A stretch of 64,000 nt of DNA from Platerodrilus igneus (GCA_036346225.1 JARFIW010000658.1:1178001-1242000); one strand, 5' to 3'; positions 33,201 through 46,463 are shown, counted from the stretch's first letter. A program made the numbers and translations. Notes: generated by a model from the sequence alone, not told the origin.

Positions 33201-33299
33201 CTTCACCTACCTTAGTTTCCTCTTGTCACAGAGCAGGTCGGTAGACCTAGCTTCGCGCAACGGAGCCGGTAGGTCAAGCAACTGCTAGACCACTGTAGT

Positions 33300-34231
33300 A
33301 TCATACCGGATACTAGTTAGTGACCACTGTCTACTGCCACGCCAGTGACTTAGGACAGGGTTATTACATATTAAATGTGTGGTTTATTATTTTTACCATC
33401 GCCCCAGATAGGTCTATGTCATAATGGAATAATTTCAAACCCATCGGCCCTTAAAAAGTTAAATGAAAGTATCGTTCTAAATAGCAAGGCTCTTTTTAGG
33501 CTAACATCATGATACAGTAGTGTATAATCTTTTTCCAGTTTTCTATTTCAATCTATCCAACATATTTTTTCGTCTCGGGCCTAGCCTTCCTTTTATGTGC
33601 TCCACCTTCCCACGTCTATTCTGTCTTCCTTCATCTCGTTCCAATGTAATCCTGTATTTATTATTAGTAAGCTATATTCGTTTCTTACATATATTTGTAT
33701 TTTCTTAAGTTAAGTTAAAGGCTATTTTTCCATTTAATCTTGATTATTTTTATATCGTAATAAACTTCAATTAATTGTTCTTTATTCGGTCAAATACAAG
33801 CCTGGTTATTCACTAATCTTTGCAGAAAATTCTTAATGTATGAAAATGCCGCTAAAGAGATCAGTGATGATAAGCAACTACCGAACCATAACTAGCTTTT
33901 TTGGGGCTTTGGACAAGACCTCATCACTGGACCCCCCCCCACCCACTAAATTTTATGAGTTAAATAAAGCTACTTATTTCCCCAACATAATACTTTTAAC
34001 CATTACTACAACCAGAAAAACAAATTTTGGAGGAACTTACACAATTTTTAGCTATGTAGGTTTCCACTGATTTTTACGTACAATTTTTAAATTTGCGTGC
34101 ATTCTTCTTGTTTCTTTTTGAGGCGTGTGAGAGCGTACCTCCACCTTTGTCCTATGTGTAACTGGTTTTAACTCCTTCAGATTAACTGTTTATTTGAAAT
34201 GCAGTATAATATATTACTAATATAACACGCA
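33300..34231. other. Spacer, nothing recognised
   Basis: AT-rich with a C9 homopolymer at about 33932. Short open frames (33520-33708, 33840-34070) carry no motif. Confidence 0.35.
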
Positions 34232-34807
34232 AATTACATATCCCCAAACTAGGACATATATGTAACCAAATGGAATTATTAAATCTTAAGTTAGATTGCT
34301 GCAATATATAATTGAAGGACATATTACAAAAGGTTAATGGAAGTTCATAAACCAGGCATAAGAACGAATGTGAATACTTTGTATTCCAGACGTAACATAA
34401 CACTGCAGTGCAGGTCACAGTAGACAATAAGACAGCAATTATTAGAATTAAAATTATTAAAATGTAATATTTTGTATTGTATAAAAAAATAGCAGACATG
34501 AGCTCTGCAGTTTCCACAAGCAATGTGAGGGGCAGAGATAGCATAAATACCCTCAGGAGCCCAAGATGGCCAGTCAGTCTAGAGCTTAACAACTTTAACA
34601 TTGTTGGCAGTTCAGCTTACTCGCCCTAATTTTAGTTAATTTAAAGTGAATGTCAACTTAGAATATGTTTTGATCATCATACGTTACTGCATATATCGTA
34701 CCTGTAACTAAAAATTAATATTTTAATTTCTGTTTCAAATAAATTGATGGAAGAGTTTTTTTGGAAAAAGTCTTTTTAAAAAGCCGCTCCAATGGGCCCA
34801 AAACCTA
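34232..34807 (+). mobile_element. Solo LTR (gypsy/17.6-like family), copy 2
   Basis: Starts AATTACATATCCCC and ends near CCCAAAACCTA. It aligns throughout with 35520-36070 and with the inverted copy at 10058-10605, including AGCAGACATGAGCTCTGCAG, a CATAAATACCCTC TATA-like box, CAGTCAGTCTAGAG and a late AATAAA-type signal. CGCA precedes it and CCGCG follows, compatible with a worn CGC-type target duplication. The minus-strand 139-codon frame inside is a shadow. Confidence 0.7.
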
Positions 34808-35036
34808 TCCCGCGTACAAAAAAAGTCTTTATATTTATTATTGCAATTGTTATCAGTTGCTCTAGTAATTTATAATATTTAATTGTTCTTAAACTTAAAA
34901 TTGATATTATCAAAAGATTGGATAGCCTCCCTTGAGCTAGGCTTGATCCTTGGTGATTTTTAATTAACTTTAATTTACTGTAACTCCTGTCACACGAAGC
35001 AGTCGATGGAAAAAGTGAGAAATATTTGTAGAGCAA
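34808..35036 (-). pseudogene. hAT transposase C-terminal dimerisation domain
   Basis: The minus-strand reading LFPSTASCDRSYSKLKLIKN followed by SSLAQGRLSNLLIISI is the hAT family dimerisation motif (xPxTxAxxERSFSxLKxIKxxLRSxMxxxRLxxLxxLSI). It is the 3' end of the gene whose N-terminal half lies at 36130-37500. The stop codon region is abutted by the solo LTR ending at 34807. Confidence 0.8.
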
Positions 35037-35519
35037 CTACAATATTTTGATATGCCTCAACTAATTAAAAGCTACAAATGGTCTGTAATATAACTAGGGG
35101 AGTTGTAGATGCTTTGATCTTGAAATTTTAAGCTTTCCATTTTACAGCAGAGCTACTGGCGTCTTTTGCAAATCTGCAACGCTCATGAGGCAAACAAAAA
35201 ACAAAAACTGTCATATATAACATTGATTTGTTCATAACACCAGTTGTTTCAGCCAAAAGAACATCAAAGACGTTGTTCATTTTCATTCTAAATATATTTT
35301 CAGAATTCACACTATTTTCTTTTTAACTCTCTTATCAAGACGTTGAAAGATGTAACATCAAAATTCATTGTTAAATCGTTTCTTCTAGCATCTACAAAAT
35401 TTGTTCAAAACCTGTGTCTCGTAGTCTTTGTACAGCCAAACATTGACTATTGATTAAGTTTGTCTCATATCAATAGATACATCCTTTTACTACAAAGTTT
35501 TATTTGTTCGGTCAACTCA
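35037..35519 (-). pseudogene. hAT transposase, decayed middle part
   Basis: Lies between the dimerisation domain and LTR copy 3 and reads in fragments such as RRNDLTMNFDVTSFNVLIRE (about 35330-35395) on the minus strand. Continuity of the hAT gene across the LTR is inferred from order and orientation. Confidence 0.5.
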
Positions 35520-36070
35520 AGTGACGTATCCCCCAATCCATATACGTACAATCAAATAGAAATTATTAGAAAATTATAAAGAAACTTAAGTTAGATGCAA
35601 CATTGTAAATTCGAGGATAAATAAGAAAAGGTTATTGAAAGTTCACATGCAAATTGTGAGAACGGATGTGAAACATTGTATTCCAGACGTAAGTGATACT
35701 GCAGGTGCAGGTCACAAACGGTTAAGAAACCGCAATTATTAGGAATTAAGATTGTTACATTGTATAATGAATAGAATAGAGAAATAAGCAGACATGAGCT
35801 TTGCAAGTTCCACAGACATGTGAGGGACAGGGACAACATAAATACCCCAGGAGCACCAGATCATTCAGTCAGTCTTGAGTATTTTAGCTTTTACATTGTT
35901 ATTTGCTTAGGCTACTCGCTCTAATTTAAGCTCCAATTATTATTAATTTCGACTTAGAATAATTCAATATTGTTTGTCAAAATTGTAATTTCTGTTTAAT
36001 AAATAAATTGTTACAAGAAGTTGTGGAAGAAGACTTTTTAAATAAGCAGCTCCTAAGGCCCAAAACGTAA
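35520..36070 (+). mobile_element. Solo LTR (gypsy/17.6-like family), copy 3, inserted in the hAT gene
   Basis: Begins AGTGACGTATCCCCC and ends CCAAAACGTAA, about 551 bp, flanked by CTCA and CTCC, a possible imperfect 4-bp target duplication. Same orientation as copy 2. AGTGACGTAT as a start is characteristic of LTRs of the Drosophila 297/17.6 group. It separates the two halves of the hAT pseudogene. Confidence 0.75.
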
Positions 36071-36129
36071 CTCCCATTGCAAAATCTTATTCCATACAGA
36101 AAAAGTACAAATAAGTTTGTAGTTAGTTT

Positions 36130-37500
36130 GTAGCAATACATTTTTTACATTTGATACAGTTTTAGAATTTGATCAATCATTTTCTATTTTTTCAAGTTCT
36201 TTTCTTACTTTCGTTATTTGAAAGCATAAGGATTTTATTGCGTTAGCCTCTGACGACCATCTTGTATCAGATAACCATTTGAGTGATAATTTTAAATGTT
36301 TCGTTAAACTTTTCCACCGCGTAGTTTATGAAGAAGAAAGTTAAATACCCTTTGCCCGATACAACAGAAAGAAACTATTTCTGGTGTTATAGATGCAGCT
36401 GCACAAGGTACATATATTGCCAGATGATTAATTTGCAAAATATTAGCTCTAACCCCTTTATATTTACCTGCCATGTTGATATCGCTGACATAGCCTTATC
36501 CTATAATATTATGTATATTAAATTTGTTAGTTTGTAGGGTATTTAAAATCTTAGTCATCAAGCCTTCACCAGTCTTTCCATGAGATTGAATAAAGTCAAT
36601 AAAACTTTTTTCGATATTAATTTACCATGAGAATCAACGTAAACGTATCCCATAATTTCACTCATTTGTTCCTTTATTGATACATACATCAAGGGTACAA
36701 TCAATTAAAATTGAATAATACTTTGGCTTCTTAATTCGGTTTATAACATCGCTCCTTGTTGTTTCAACAACCAAATTTATTATTTCAGTTTGAATTGCTG
36801 GTAAAAAATATGAGACGGGGCCTTTTTATGCATTTCAATGTTTTTTAAAGTTACATTGTACTGACTCATAAGTTCAATTCAATTTAAAAATATGTCACAG
36901 TTTGATTTACCAATTATTTCATTTGTACCTCAAAGGGAAATATTACTTTTTGAACAAAGCAAAATAATATCTATTATGATTTTCAACACTTCACGCTAAT
37001 TAATTGCTTCCTGCTTGACAACTTTAAGAATATCATCATCAAGAACATTATCTTATTTAATATTCTTTTTCACCATTTTCTATTTTACATAATTGTTTTT
37101 TGTGTTCAACCGAATTTTCGTGTTGTGGAATGACAGGATGAAAGTGTTTCCAATCTTGAAAGTCTTTTTTTGGATTTGAAAGGTTATAGGATTTGTTTCC
37201 GAATAGCATGCAAAGAGAGCAAAATACTGCGTTTGCATTTACGGAATATATGATTCATTTTTTTTTCTCGTTTCATTATTAATTTTTTTGCCATAAACCA
37301 ATCCTTTGTAAATTTTCGTTGTAAATCATTTGATACCAATTTATTGAAATTTACGTCATCGTCCTGATTTGGACCATGTTTGACAAAACGATGTATTATT
37401 TTCGTTGGAATTGAAGGCCATTCTAATTCAAAGAGAGATATTTCATTTGAAATAATATCGTCATTACTAACTTTCGAAGTTTTTCTCTTTAACAAGAATA
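36130..37500 (-). pseudogene. hAT (ZMYM1-like) transposase, N-terminal and core part
   Basis: Begins on the minus strand near 37495 with an open 103-codon part (FELEWPSIPTKIIHRFVKHG, then RKFTKDWFMAKKLI). After a frameshift it continues VNANAVFCSLCMLFGN and FQDWKHFHPVIPQHENSVEH (about 37090-37220), the TTF-type zinc finger that precedes hAT cores of the ZMYM1-like group. Further on come EQMSEIMGYVYVDSHGKLIS (about 36610-36675) and LKLSLKWLSDTRWSSEANAI (about 36230-36290), both hallmark segments. Many stops interrupt it. The gene originally ran from about 37500 to 34808 before the LTR insertion. Confidence 0.8.
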
Positions 37501-37509
37501 TATTCTTTC

Positions 37510-40500
37510 CGACTATTATTAATAGTTGAAAAAGTACTGGGGGTAGTTTCCTATTAAGTAGTAAAAATGAAATCGTCGCTTAATCGTTTTTCCTCTTGGA
37601 ACCATTTGGAAAATTTTTTCAACACACATTTACTTTTTTCCAATTTTCTCTTTCAGATTTTCCTCTTTTGTGCACGATTTAGTTTAGACATACATATTTT
37701 CAAACTTTAAAAATAATTATACACTAATTTTTCTATGCTAGATTTAAAATTTTAAAATTGAACATTTTCAAAATTTATGCAGAATAATAAAAATAATAGA
37801 GTAATAGGAATACTTACGCTGTAATATACACATACACAAACTGTAACGCACTGCCTTACACTAGGCGATAGGTATAAATTAGACGCAGGAGAAAATTTTT
37901 CATTTGCGCACCTTGTATGATTGATTTGATAAATAAAAATTAGGTTTTCTTAAAGCAAATTGGTACCATTTAATAATGCTAAGAAGACGCAATAGTCATT
38001 AATAAGGTAAATGTAGCGACAGAAAAGAACCTTGAAATAAAACGTAATAATTGCAGGATGACATCCAACATGCAATAAACTCAAACCACTAAATTAGACA
38101 GTTATTTATGGTAAAATACATATTAGAATGAAGCTTATGTTCATAAACTGTTTTTAGAAACCACAAATAGAATCATGAATCATTTTCAAACCACAAATGG
38201 GGTGATCCTAATATCGATTATAGTAAATTTTTATAATGAGATTAAATAATTCTTAGAAAAGCTCTTGTACATCATTTATTAAAAATAGCTACAACTAAAC
38301 ATGCAATGTAACTTGTAATATGCAATGTAACTTCCAGCCAAGATAATAAAAAATTGTAGATGTTGCATGGCAGAGTTCACAAGAGATTTAACCATTTTCA
38401 TACAATGCATTCTTTTATATTGCGGGAGACACGACTAGAGACTAAGGACAATTGAAAAGTACGTAACTTTTTTGTAATACATGTTTAGCCGTAGCAAAAC
38501 TGTACATAAACTGTTTATAAATCTGTAATTCAGAACCAGTAAACTATACCCCAGTAACTTGTGCCTTACAAATAATATGAGACAGCGACGTGTTTATTCA
38601 GTGTTATTTTCTTAAGATGGATATATTACCCAAGTGAATAAGAGAAAGGGCAATTCCCGAATACGCGCAGTAGTTCGCATGTCCCATTATGATCTCGATC
38701 GCACTCCAGCCACTACTCTTTTCATTTTAGGACAACCAATTATATATATTCGTACTAACTGAAGCACGTCTCCATATGGAATGGATTACGCCGAACGAGC
38801 TCAACGCTCAATCATATGTACAAATGTGCTAGGGGCGTATCGGAAATTAATTATCCAAGCTACACAAATTATACCAAGGAAATCTGTTTTGAACGATATC
38901 ATTCATAATAGTAACAGTAGTAACAGAAGACTGATTAAAAAACATTTATACCCTTATATCGTACAATACTTATTCTAAAAGATTTTAAAGCCTTTAGTTT
39001 CATGACTGGTGGTCAGTTATTATCTTGTTAGAACAGTAGTAGGGAGGGGAAGTGGATTTTTGACAGGTTTCCAAAAGTAGAAAGGCGTACACCTTTTTAA
39101 TATAATGCAATTTTTTGGAGGACCCATGGAATGCCTCTTTTCTTTCGGAGCCCTGGGCATGTGCCTCTGTTGCCCGGAACAACCCCAATAATATTATTTG
39201 TTAACACGACGATTACACTATATTCATTACCAAATTGGACCACATAATTTATCTACAAAAGTATTAAATATCCTAACTTATTTATAAAGGCTTTAGACGT
39301 AGTTATTTTAACAACAGACCTAATAATTTATTGCATACTGCTTGTGAATCAATATTTAGATTAGTCTAAACTTCGGATCGTGCGGTCTATATATCTAACT
39401 AGCAAAGCCTCCCGTAGTTAGTAGAGGTTTCTATAAGTTGCCAGAGTCATCTGTTTTGTTGTAGTTGTACCGGTTCTTTAAATGCACTTTTGTAGCTACC
39501 AATCAATCTATCGTTTGTTCAATGTTTTTATCTCATTCAGTTCTAAATTGTTAGGCATCATTGTTACAATAGAATTCATAACATTGACTAAAAATTATAC
39601 TACAAGTTACTATAAATTTCCATAATGACAGTTTGTTTTTCAGTACTTTTGCTAGCCATTTCAAAAGATGGGCTTGTAGCGTTTCTGCAAAATTATTATC
39701 ATTTTCAGATGCATTATTTGAATAAATTACACAAATTTAATTACGATTCAATAGAGTGAAGTTAAAACCGCCCACAGTAAAACTTTTAGATCTATTTGGA
39801 ATAAACAGCTCGTCGAAGTAAAGAGAGTTACAAAATAAAAGCAGTCTCCATTTATATTTGTAGTCCGTTTTACGCGTTCAGTGGCATAGCAATCATATTG
39901 TTTTAAAGAACTATGGCAATAAAAAAAAATTAGACCAATTTTTTAACAATCATAAATGAAAGTATCTGTTACGGATAAAAAGAGTTACGTTAAAATTTAG
40001 GTTTTCCCTGAAGTGCACCTTATGCTGTACCTTTCTTTAGGATAGTATAAAAACACTTATAAAATCTTGCCATATCAAAAATGAACTTTGTAAAATAAAA
40101 TGTCTCTCGTAAATACAACTCCATCACTGGGGTGACTGAATATCCTTTTACAATGACCTAATTTTTGTCTTGTTAATTAATAAATGCAAATGAAACTTAA
40201 CCTGCACTTAATCTCTATCGACATTAAATAATTGCAATATACGTACAAATATACTTTTCTTAAAAACTTTATTTTCCAATCTCAAGCTGGCCAGATATTA
40301 CTAAAAGAAATCTTGAAAACATTAAATCAAATACATCAAAATAATACTACTCTAATTTTCTCGTTACCCATATTGAATTACATGACACTTTAAATTCCGG
40401 TTCTGGAAATGCCCTAATAGCAAACATAAAAAACGGTTAAATACCAATTTTTCCTTTTATCATTTTATTGTTCATTCAAAATACTAAATTTTCATTTTTT

Positions 40501-41632
40501 AGTTAACACTAAATTTAACCTACTCTTTCATTTAGAATCAGTACGCACATATTTCCTATTATTTCCAATTGTTCCAATTTCATTACACTATATTATGATG
40601 CTTAAATATATCCGACGCTAGTTCTGTCGCTAATTCCTCGTCCAACAAAATAATTTCTTTCATGTTCGATTAACTTCCTACGACTTAAATAAAAACTCGT
40701 TTACAATTAAAATTCACATACACAATTAAAAAGTGTAAACATAAAAACTCATATATCATGCATTGTTAAATGTATTTCTAAACTCAAGGATGTTCAGAAA
40801 CCATCAGTATTTCCATTTTGTCTTTCCAACTAACACAGCTCCCTTTACATATAACACAAAATCCAAAATAGTGAAGGGGTGAACTATCCGGGTCTTAACC
40901 GCTTTTAACAGGCCATGACGACGTTAATTCCACAAATCCGTGGTTGAAACATACCCTGTCTATAGCCACATTTGGAGCTATGTTTTTTACAAATTTCAAC
41001 TTTATTCCTCTTCCCCCTATTATTTACTCGTATTACTACATTTCGACGTTTTTAAATAACTTTTTCAACTTTATTTTCAACTGCAGTGCTTAGTTGTTAT
41101 ATCACATTTCTGCTTCTATAAAAATTCGTTTTTATAATGCGACATATTTTATCTGTGCTGAATGAAATAGTTATTGTCCTATTAATTACAGAAAAGTCGC
41201 ATACTTGTGCAATTGATCTTGAACGTCTAGTCATGCGTCAGATATGATCTTGCCTGTTAGCAGCTTCTGACCTTCTCACGTATTAATTAATTTTATTAAT
41301 ATATACTTTGTGGTTTGTTTATTGCATGATGCCCTGCATTTTATTTTAATCCTAATTTACGGCCTCAGATATTTAACATTCTTGTATTACATATTTATTA
41401 CATTGTGTTTTATGGAATCTTTTATTTCTTAGGTTTTTATTGTCGTGACGTTTATCTTATTTAGCGACTAATGCGTTATCTTAGCATTGTATTAAATTGT
41501 TTCAATTTATTTTACGAAAATGTATTTTATTGCTTTAAGCATACTAACTGACCTAAATGAAATTTTAGTATCTAAAACAAAACAATTGGAATAGCATGCT
41601 TAATTAATATTAATTATTTGTAAAATGTACCA
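37510..41632. other. Long AT-rich spacer
   Basis: No confident feature. At 38781-38978 a 65-codon plus-strand frame reads YAERAQRSIICTNVLGAYRK, vaguely like the QRxxLxxxxxAYRT segment of R1/jockey pol proteins, followed by nothing similar. A slightly GC-richer block at 39000-39190 has an unrecognised minus-strand frame. The rest to 41632 is very AT-rich. Confidence 0.35.
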
Positions 41633-41634
41633 TA

Positions 41635-44600
41635 CAGGGTGCATCCATATTTAGTCTGTTCCTACAAATTTAATACTTACTTATTGTTATCTGATTTATA
41701 GTTTACGTAACACTAACGCATTACATATCAAATCAATAACTTTGTACATTTTAGTAACTTCGATGTCCGAGTATTTTGGTAATTGTTAGCCTTATTTCTG
41801 TTCTTGTGTTTTAAATACTTCTGGCTCAAATTTTGTTGCACACACTAGTACCACAAAATAAACTATATTTGTATTGAATTACTTTTTTATTACGGAGATG
41901 TAACATTCGTTTGGCTATAGAACCAGGACGCTGTTCTTTCAAGAGCAGTCGACGCCTTTTACAATTTCTTTCAATTTCTGTTTTGCATATTTCTTGGTCT
42001 TAAGCATATAATTCGAACTTGTTTTACAGCGTTTTGCATTGTTGTGATTTAAAACATCTTCTACTGCTCGTGCACTAAATCGCTAACTAGTATCTCTCCC
42101 AAAGGTACTGATGGAGTTGTTCGCTTTTTATAAAAGACCAGTTCTTTCGAATCGTTTGACTTGAATTTAAATTTAAGAGTATTTTGATTTTGACAAGTCT
42201 CATTCAAGATTTGTATTTTGTACGATCAAACCGTACGATATCACAACCTACCACGGCGCGTCTTGTTTAACTGTGGCAGCTCGCTACAGATAAAATTAAA
42301 TTGGTGTAATTATATTGTCAAGCAGGAAGGTTGTTTATCAACATAGATTTTATATCCAACATTTTTTGCTCATGATTGTAAGTGCATATTTTACGGTATT
42401 GTACAAAACTTCTGTACAAACTTCCGCATGCGTTTACAGTCTAATTTACTAACGATGAAATGTTCAAGTCGGTTATGGCCTAGATAGAAACTTCATAGTG
42501 ACTGCCATCTTCGTTTTTCTTTATAAGTTTGCCATTAAATATGTTATAATTTTATTTATCTAATTAGTTCACGTTAAATCAGCAGATAATTATGCTGTAT
42601 TATTTATTAATTGTTGACGTGCACCCACGTTGATACTAATATTTAAACTTTTGAAGCTCGGCGTTAATTTAAAACTATTACTATATAGTTATCCCAAACT
42701 ATTGTAACGAAAACTCCATTTGCAATACCAACAGTTTTTTATTTTCAGACTGATTATATAAGCCTTTTGAACAACTTGTAGATACAATGGAATTTGCTAA
42801 AAGCTCTCACAACAATTCATTTCCAGCTAAGTGCAAACTACAAATAATAACTTCTAAAACTACGATGCCATCATCTTAATTAATTATTATAGATGCTCTA
42901 TAGTTAACCATCCAACCACTGATTCTTAGTTTATTTATTATTACAATAATTGTTTTAAAGTTTTAAAAAGGACATTTCTTTTTATTAGTTAAGTTCAGTG
43001 ATAAAAGTATTTCGTGTGCTAGTATTTGAAATTAGAGTAAAGAATGTGTACAAGTTTGATAATTCGAGGAAAAAGCATGGCAAGCTGTCGGTGAGGTTTT
43101 TGGCTATTATGTAAAAAAAATGTATTAAACCTAGCTGATCAGAAACGTTTAAATCCTATTTTAAATGAGCGAACATTGAGTTAGCTATCTTATCTTGACA
43201 AATTTTGTACATAATAAGATTTAATTAATGAGTTATTGGTTTATAATAACATGAAATACTTTATAACAAACAATCTTTCAAATAACAATTAGTACATCCA
43301 CAACAGATTTTCTTTAACAAACAATATGTTACATATAACCTCAAAAAGCATTTTCATACAAATATTAAAATTTAAAAGTAGAGTTCAATATTGCCACAAC
43401 GACTTTGCCTTACAAACAATATCTTAAATCTAACTACAATATAACTTCTAAGTAATCACTCGCTTATACTAAAATTAGAATCCTAAGTTTCTTTTATAAT
43501 GAAGATGGGCACACTCTAATCTTATTTTCATTCACCAATAATTTGTCAAGTTGAGATAGATAACTCAATGTTCATTCATTTAAAATCGGATTTAAATATA
43601 TCTGATCAGTTGAATTTAATAATTTTTTTCATATAATGGCAAAAACCTCACCGACAGTTTGCCATGCTTTTTAATCGAATTATCATACTTGTACACACTT
43701 TTTACTTCAATTTCAAAAACTAGCACACTAAATACTCTTATCACTGAACTTAATTAATAAATGGAAATGTTCTTTTTAAAATTTTAAAACAGTGTAATTT
43801 TTATTTTACCGAGTAAAACACGCTGGTCGTTGTTGTTGCTTTTGTTTAGCACGTAGTCGTACACCCGTGTTCAAATTGTTTAAAACGTTAACAATTTTGC
43901 ATTAAATACAATTAAACATCAAAATTGCATTCCAACTCCATATAGGCTTATATTCAACTTAACGCTGTGTCTTGCAGTAGTCAATCATTATTTATTCATT
44001 TTACTACTTCCAAATATTTTCTCTTACTTCCCTACGTTTGAAACACTTTTTCTTCGCTATTTAAATAAAATAATTTTAACTACTAAAACTGAAACATTTT
44101 ACTACGTGATATATTATCACTAATTCTATGGCACCGTGACTCTTAATAAGGTTTAAACAACTGATTTAAGATTTATGGCTGCAATTAATCTTATTTTTAC
44201 GACTATCTCTTAACTCGCATGGATTTACGTTCACATTTCTTATCTTATCGCTTCTATGGTATTCACCTCCTGTTTCATTAAAAAAGTTGAATAAACACGT
44301 TTTTTATTGAAATACACTTTACTAATTTCTTTGAATATTGAATTATGTTTTAAATCTATACGCTTTTGTACCAACGTATGTTTGGTATTAGGAGAATTAA
44401 ATATTATACCCAAATGAGTACTTTTTGAATGAAGCTCTTTGAAAAACGTCTTTCCATGGGCAGAATATATCATTATTCTTATCTAAAGCACCAATTCTTC
44501 GTCGTTAAAGATGAAAGTTCTTTCAATAACGTGTTTATGCATTTATAATTTAACATACCGAACGTTTTAAAAAATACGTTTTTGTATGAAAAATAAATAT

Positions 44601-46461
44601 GTACTTAATTCGAGTCTTTTCTTAAGTTCTTTCGAATCTGCTTGCATACGGCTTACAGAGCTTTCTTTAAGAAAAAATAATAACACTACCCTGGTTCTTT
44701 AAGTATTCGACTTAGTAATGAAGTTTTTACTAATTATAATTTGAGCGTATAAAGCACTACATAAACTTGTACATCATATGATTAATAAAGCTGATAATCT
44801 AAAAGCTAGTAGCACATTGAAAAATCTAACACAGAACAAAATTAAATCAACGCAAAGAAATTGTTACGTACAGCTTTGACCCGAAAATCTAATGTGTAAT
44901 CTACATAGAAACGTGATGTAGTAGCTTGCTAAAAATTCTGTGTTCCGATAAGGTACCCAAAACTTCGACCATACCAATAAGAATGGTTGCCAACTAATTT
45001 AGTGGAAAAGGTGATGTAAGTGTTCGACGAAGATCTCAGAATAGCACTGTGTGAGAAATACTAGTCTCAATGTGGAATTATCTTGGACGCCACCTAATCT
45101 TGATATACGGGGTTCCTAAAGTCAAACCACACAAGAAATAATAAGAGGATAGCAAAACCCGAGATCAGGAAATTGGCTCTGGCCTAGAATTCACACGGGG
45201 ACAGTTGAGTGCATTGGTTTAAAACTAACTTTAAATAATTGTAATGATAAGGACACCAATATAACTATCTCAAACTACTCGCTGTAAGAAAAAAAAAGGT
45301 CCCCCAAACGTAAATGCTATATTATCTGTAAATAAATCATTTCTGTAGGTTTTAGCAATATCCTCTAGTATATCTGGGCTGGAAACTTTTACCTTTACAT
45401 TAGTTGTGAAAACACAAGTGTATAAAGTTCTCAATGTTGCAATTAAAGATTTAAGCACCAGTGCATACCTACATTCTCAAGTAAATATCAAATATATAAA
45501 GTATTTATCTAAATGAAAAACGCTTTCGTAAACAAAGTTCCTTTCTAATCTCTTAAAACTAGTAACAAGAAAGTACTATAGATACGTTTGTAAAATACCT
45601 CGGAAACAACTAAAATCAACTATCTCGGACTCAATGCAGTTGTTTTAACCAGATCCTAATGGAAATTCTGGACTTTGTTAAGACTTTGATGTTTCTCAAT
45701 AAACGTGGCTTTTTAACACGATGTTGATATTAGTTCAGAATTTAATTCTTTCAAAAGTAAAATTTACCAACATGGGAGGATATAATTCATAGCTTTATTT
45801 GACTAATTATACCAATCAGGTCCGATACATAATTATTCAAAAGTTAACTATACCTACTCAGGTTTGCATGTTTCTCTTTCAATGCTCTTTGCGAAATGAT
45901 CAACAGCCGTATATTTCTTTACAAAACGAACTGGAAATTATTTAATATATGTAACATGCGTTACATATCTAACATATGTAAAATTATCTTTATAAGGCGC
46001 TTGAACCAAAGAAGGAGTTTTACAATTTTATGAATCGGCATAATATAACGTATGAACATTCTTCGTCCCATGACAATTATGCCATAAGCGCAAATGCTAT
46101 ACATTATCAATTAAAACAAATGAATCATAAAACTGTAATTATTTAGACTATAAAACAACGATCATAACATTTCTAACCTTAAAATGACCATAATGAATTT
46201 GACAACCTTTGTGTGTGATTAGTATAGATTACAATGGTAAACTAAAGTAATACCTCCTTCGATCAAAAATGCATATAAACTAAAAATTGTATTTTAAAAA
46301 AAAGGTAACTCCGAACCCTATTGATGGAATTTACCGCTACAAAAACTATTAAAATGAAATATGATTATAAACATTTGTGTTCGCGTTACCTTGACTGTAA
46401 ATCAGATAAGACGATATCATCATTAAATTTGGGTGGAAATACTAAATACTAACGCACCCTG
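41635..46461. mobile_element. 4.8-kb noncoding element with CAGGGTGC ends and TA target duplication
   Basis: The left end TA-CAGGGTGCATCCATATTTAG (41633 on) mirrors the right end, whose complement reads TA-CAGGGTGCGTTAGTATTTAG (ending 46463). The inverted similarity continues inward for at least 65 bases through AAATTTAAT, TTATCTGATTTAYAGT and GTAACGC. TA flanks both ends, as for Tc1/mariner superfamily elements. There is no open frame longer than about 77 codons in 4827 bp. The right third (44840-46320) has relatives at 52900-54030 (+) and 10820-12760 (-). It looks like a large non-autonomous transposon, or a composite of older repeats within such ends. Confidence 0.6.
42951..43790. repeat. 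Large inverted repeat, two about 255-bp arms around a 330-bp spacer
   Basis: 42951-43208 and 43539-43790 are inverted copies of each other at roughly nine bases in ten. Matching parts include TTAAGTTCAGTGATAA, GTGTGCTAG, TGTGTACAAGT, AAAGCATGGCAA followed by CTGTCGGTGAGG, CTGATCAG and GAACATTGAGTTA. It is not centred on the 41635-46461 element, so it is probably a separate foldback insertion inside it. Confidence 0.9.
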
Positions 46462-46463
46462 TA

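Noticed and set aside
33040..33288. 82-codon frame rich in P, T, V and S
   Set aside because: Coding potential is explained by the GC-rich degenerate repeats; no homologous domain.
38781..38978. Possible R1/jockey pol tail (AERAQRSIICTNVLGAYRK)
   Set aside because: Only about 20 residues resemble the family and nothing before or after continues the match.
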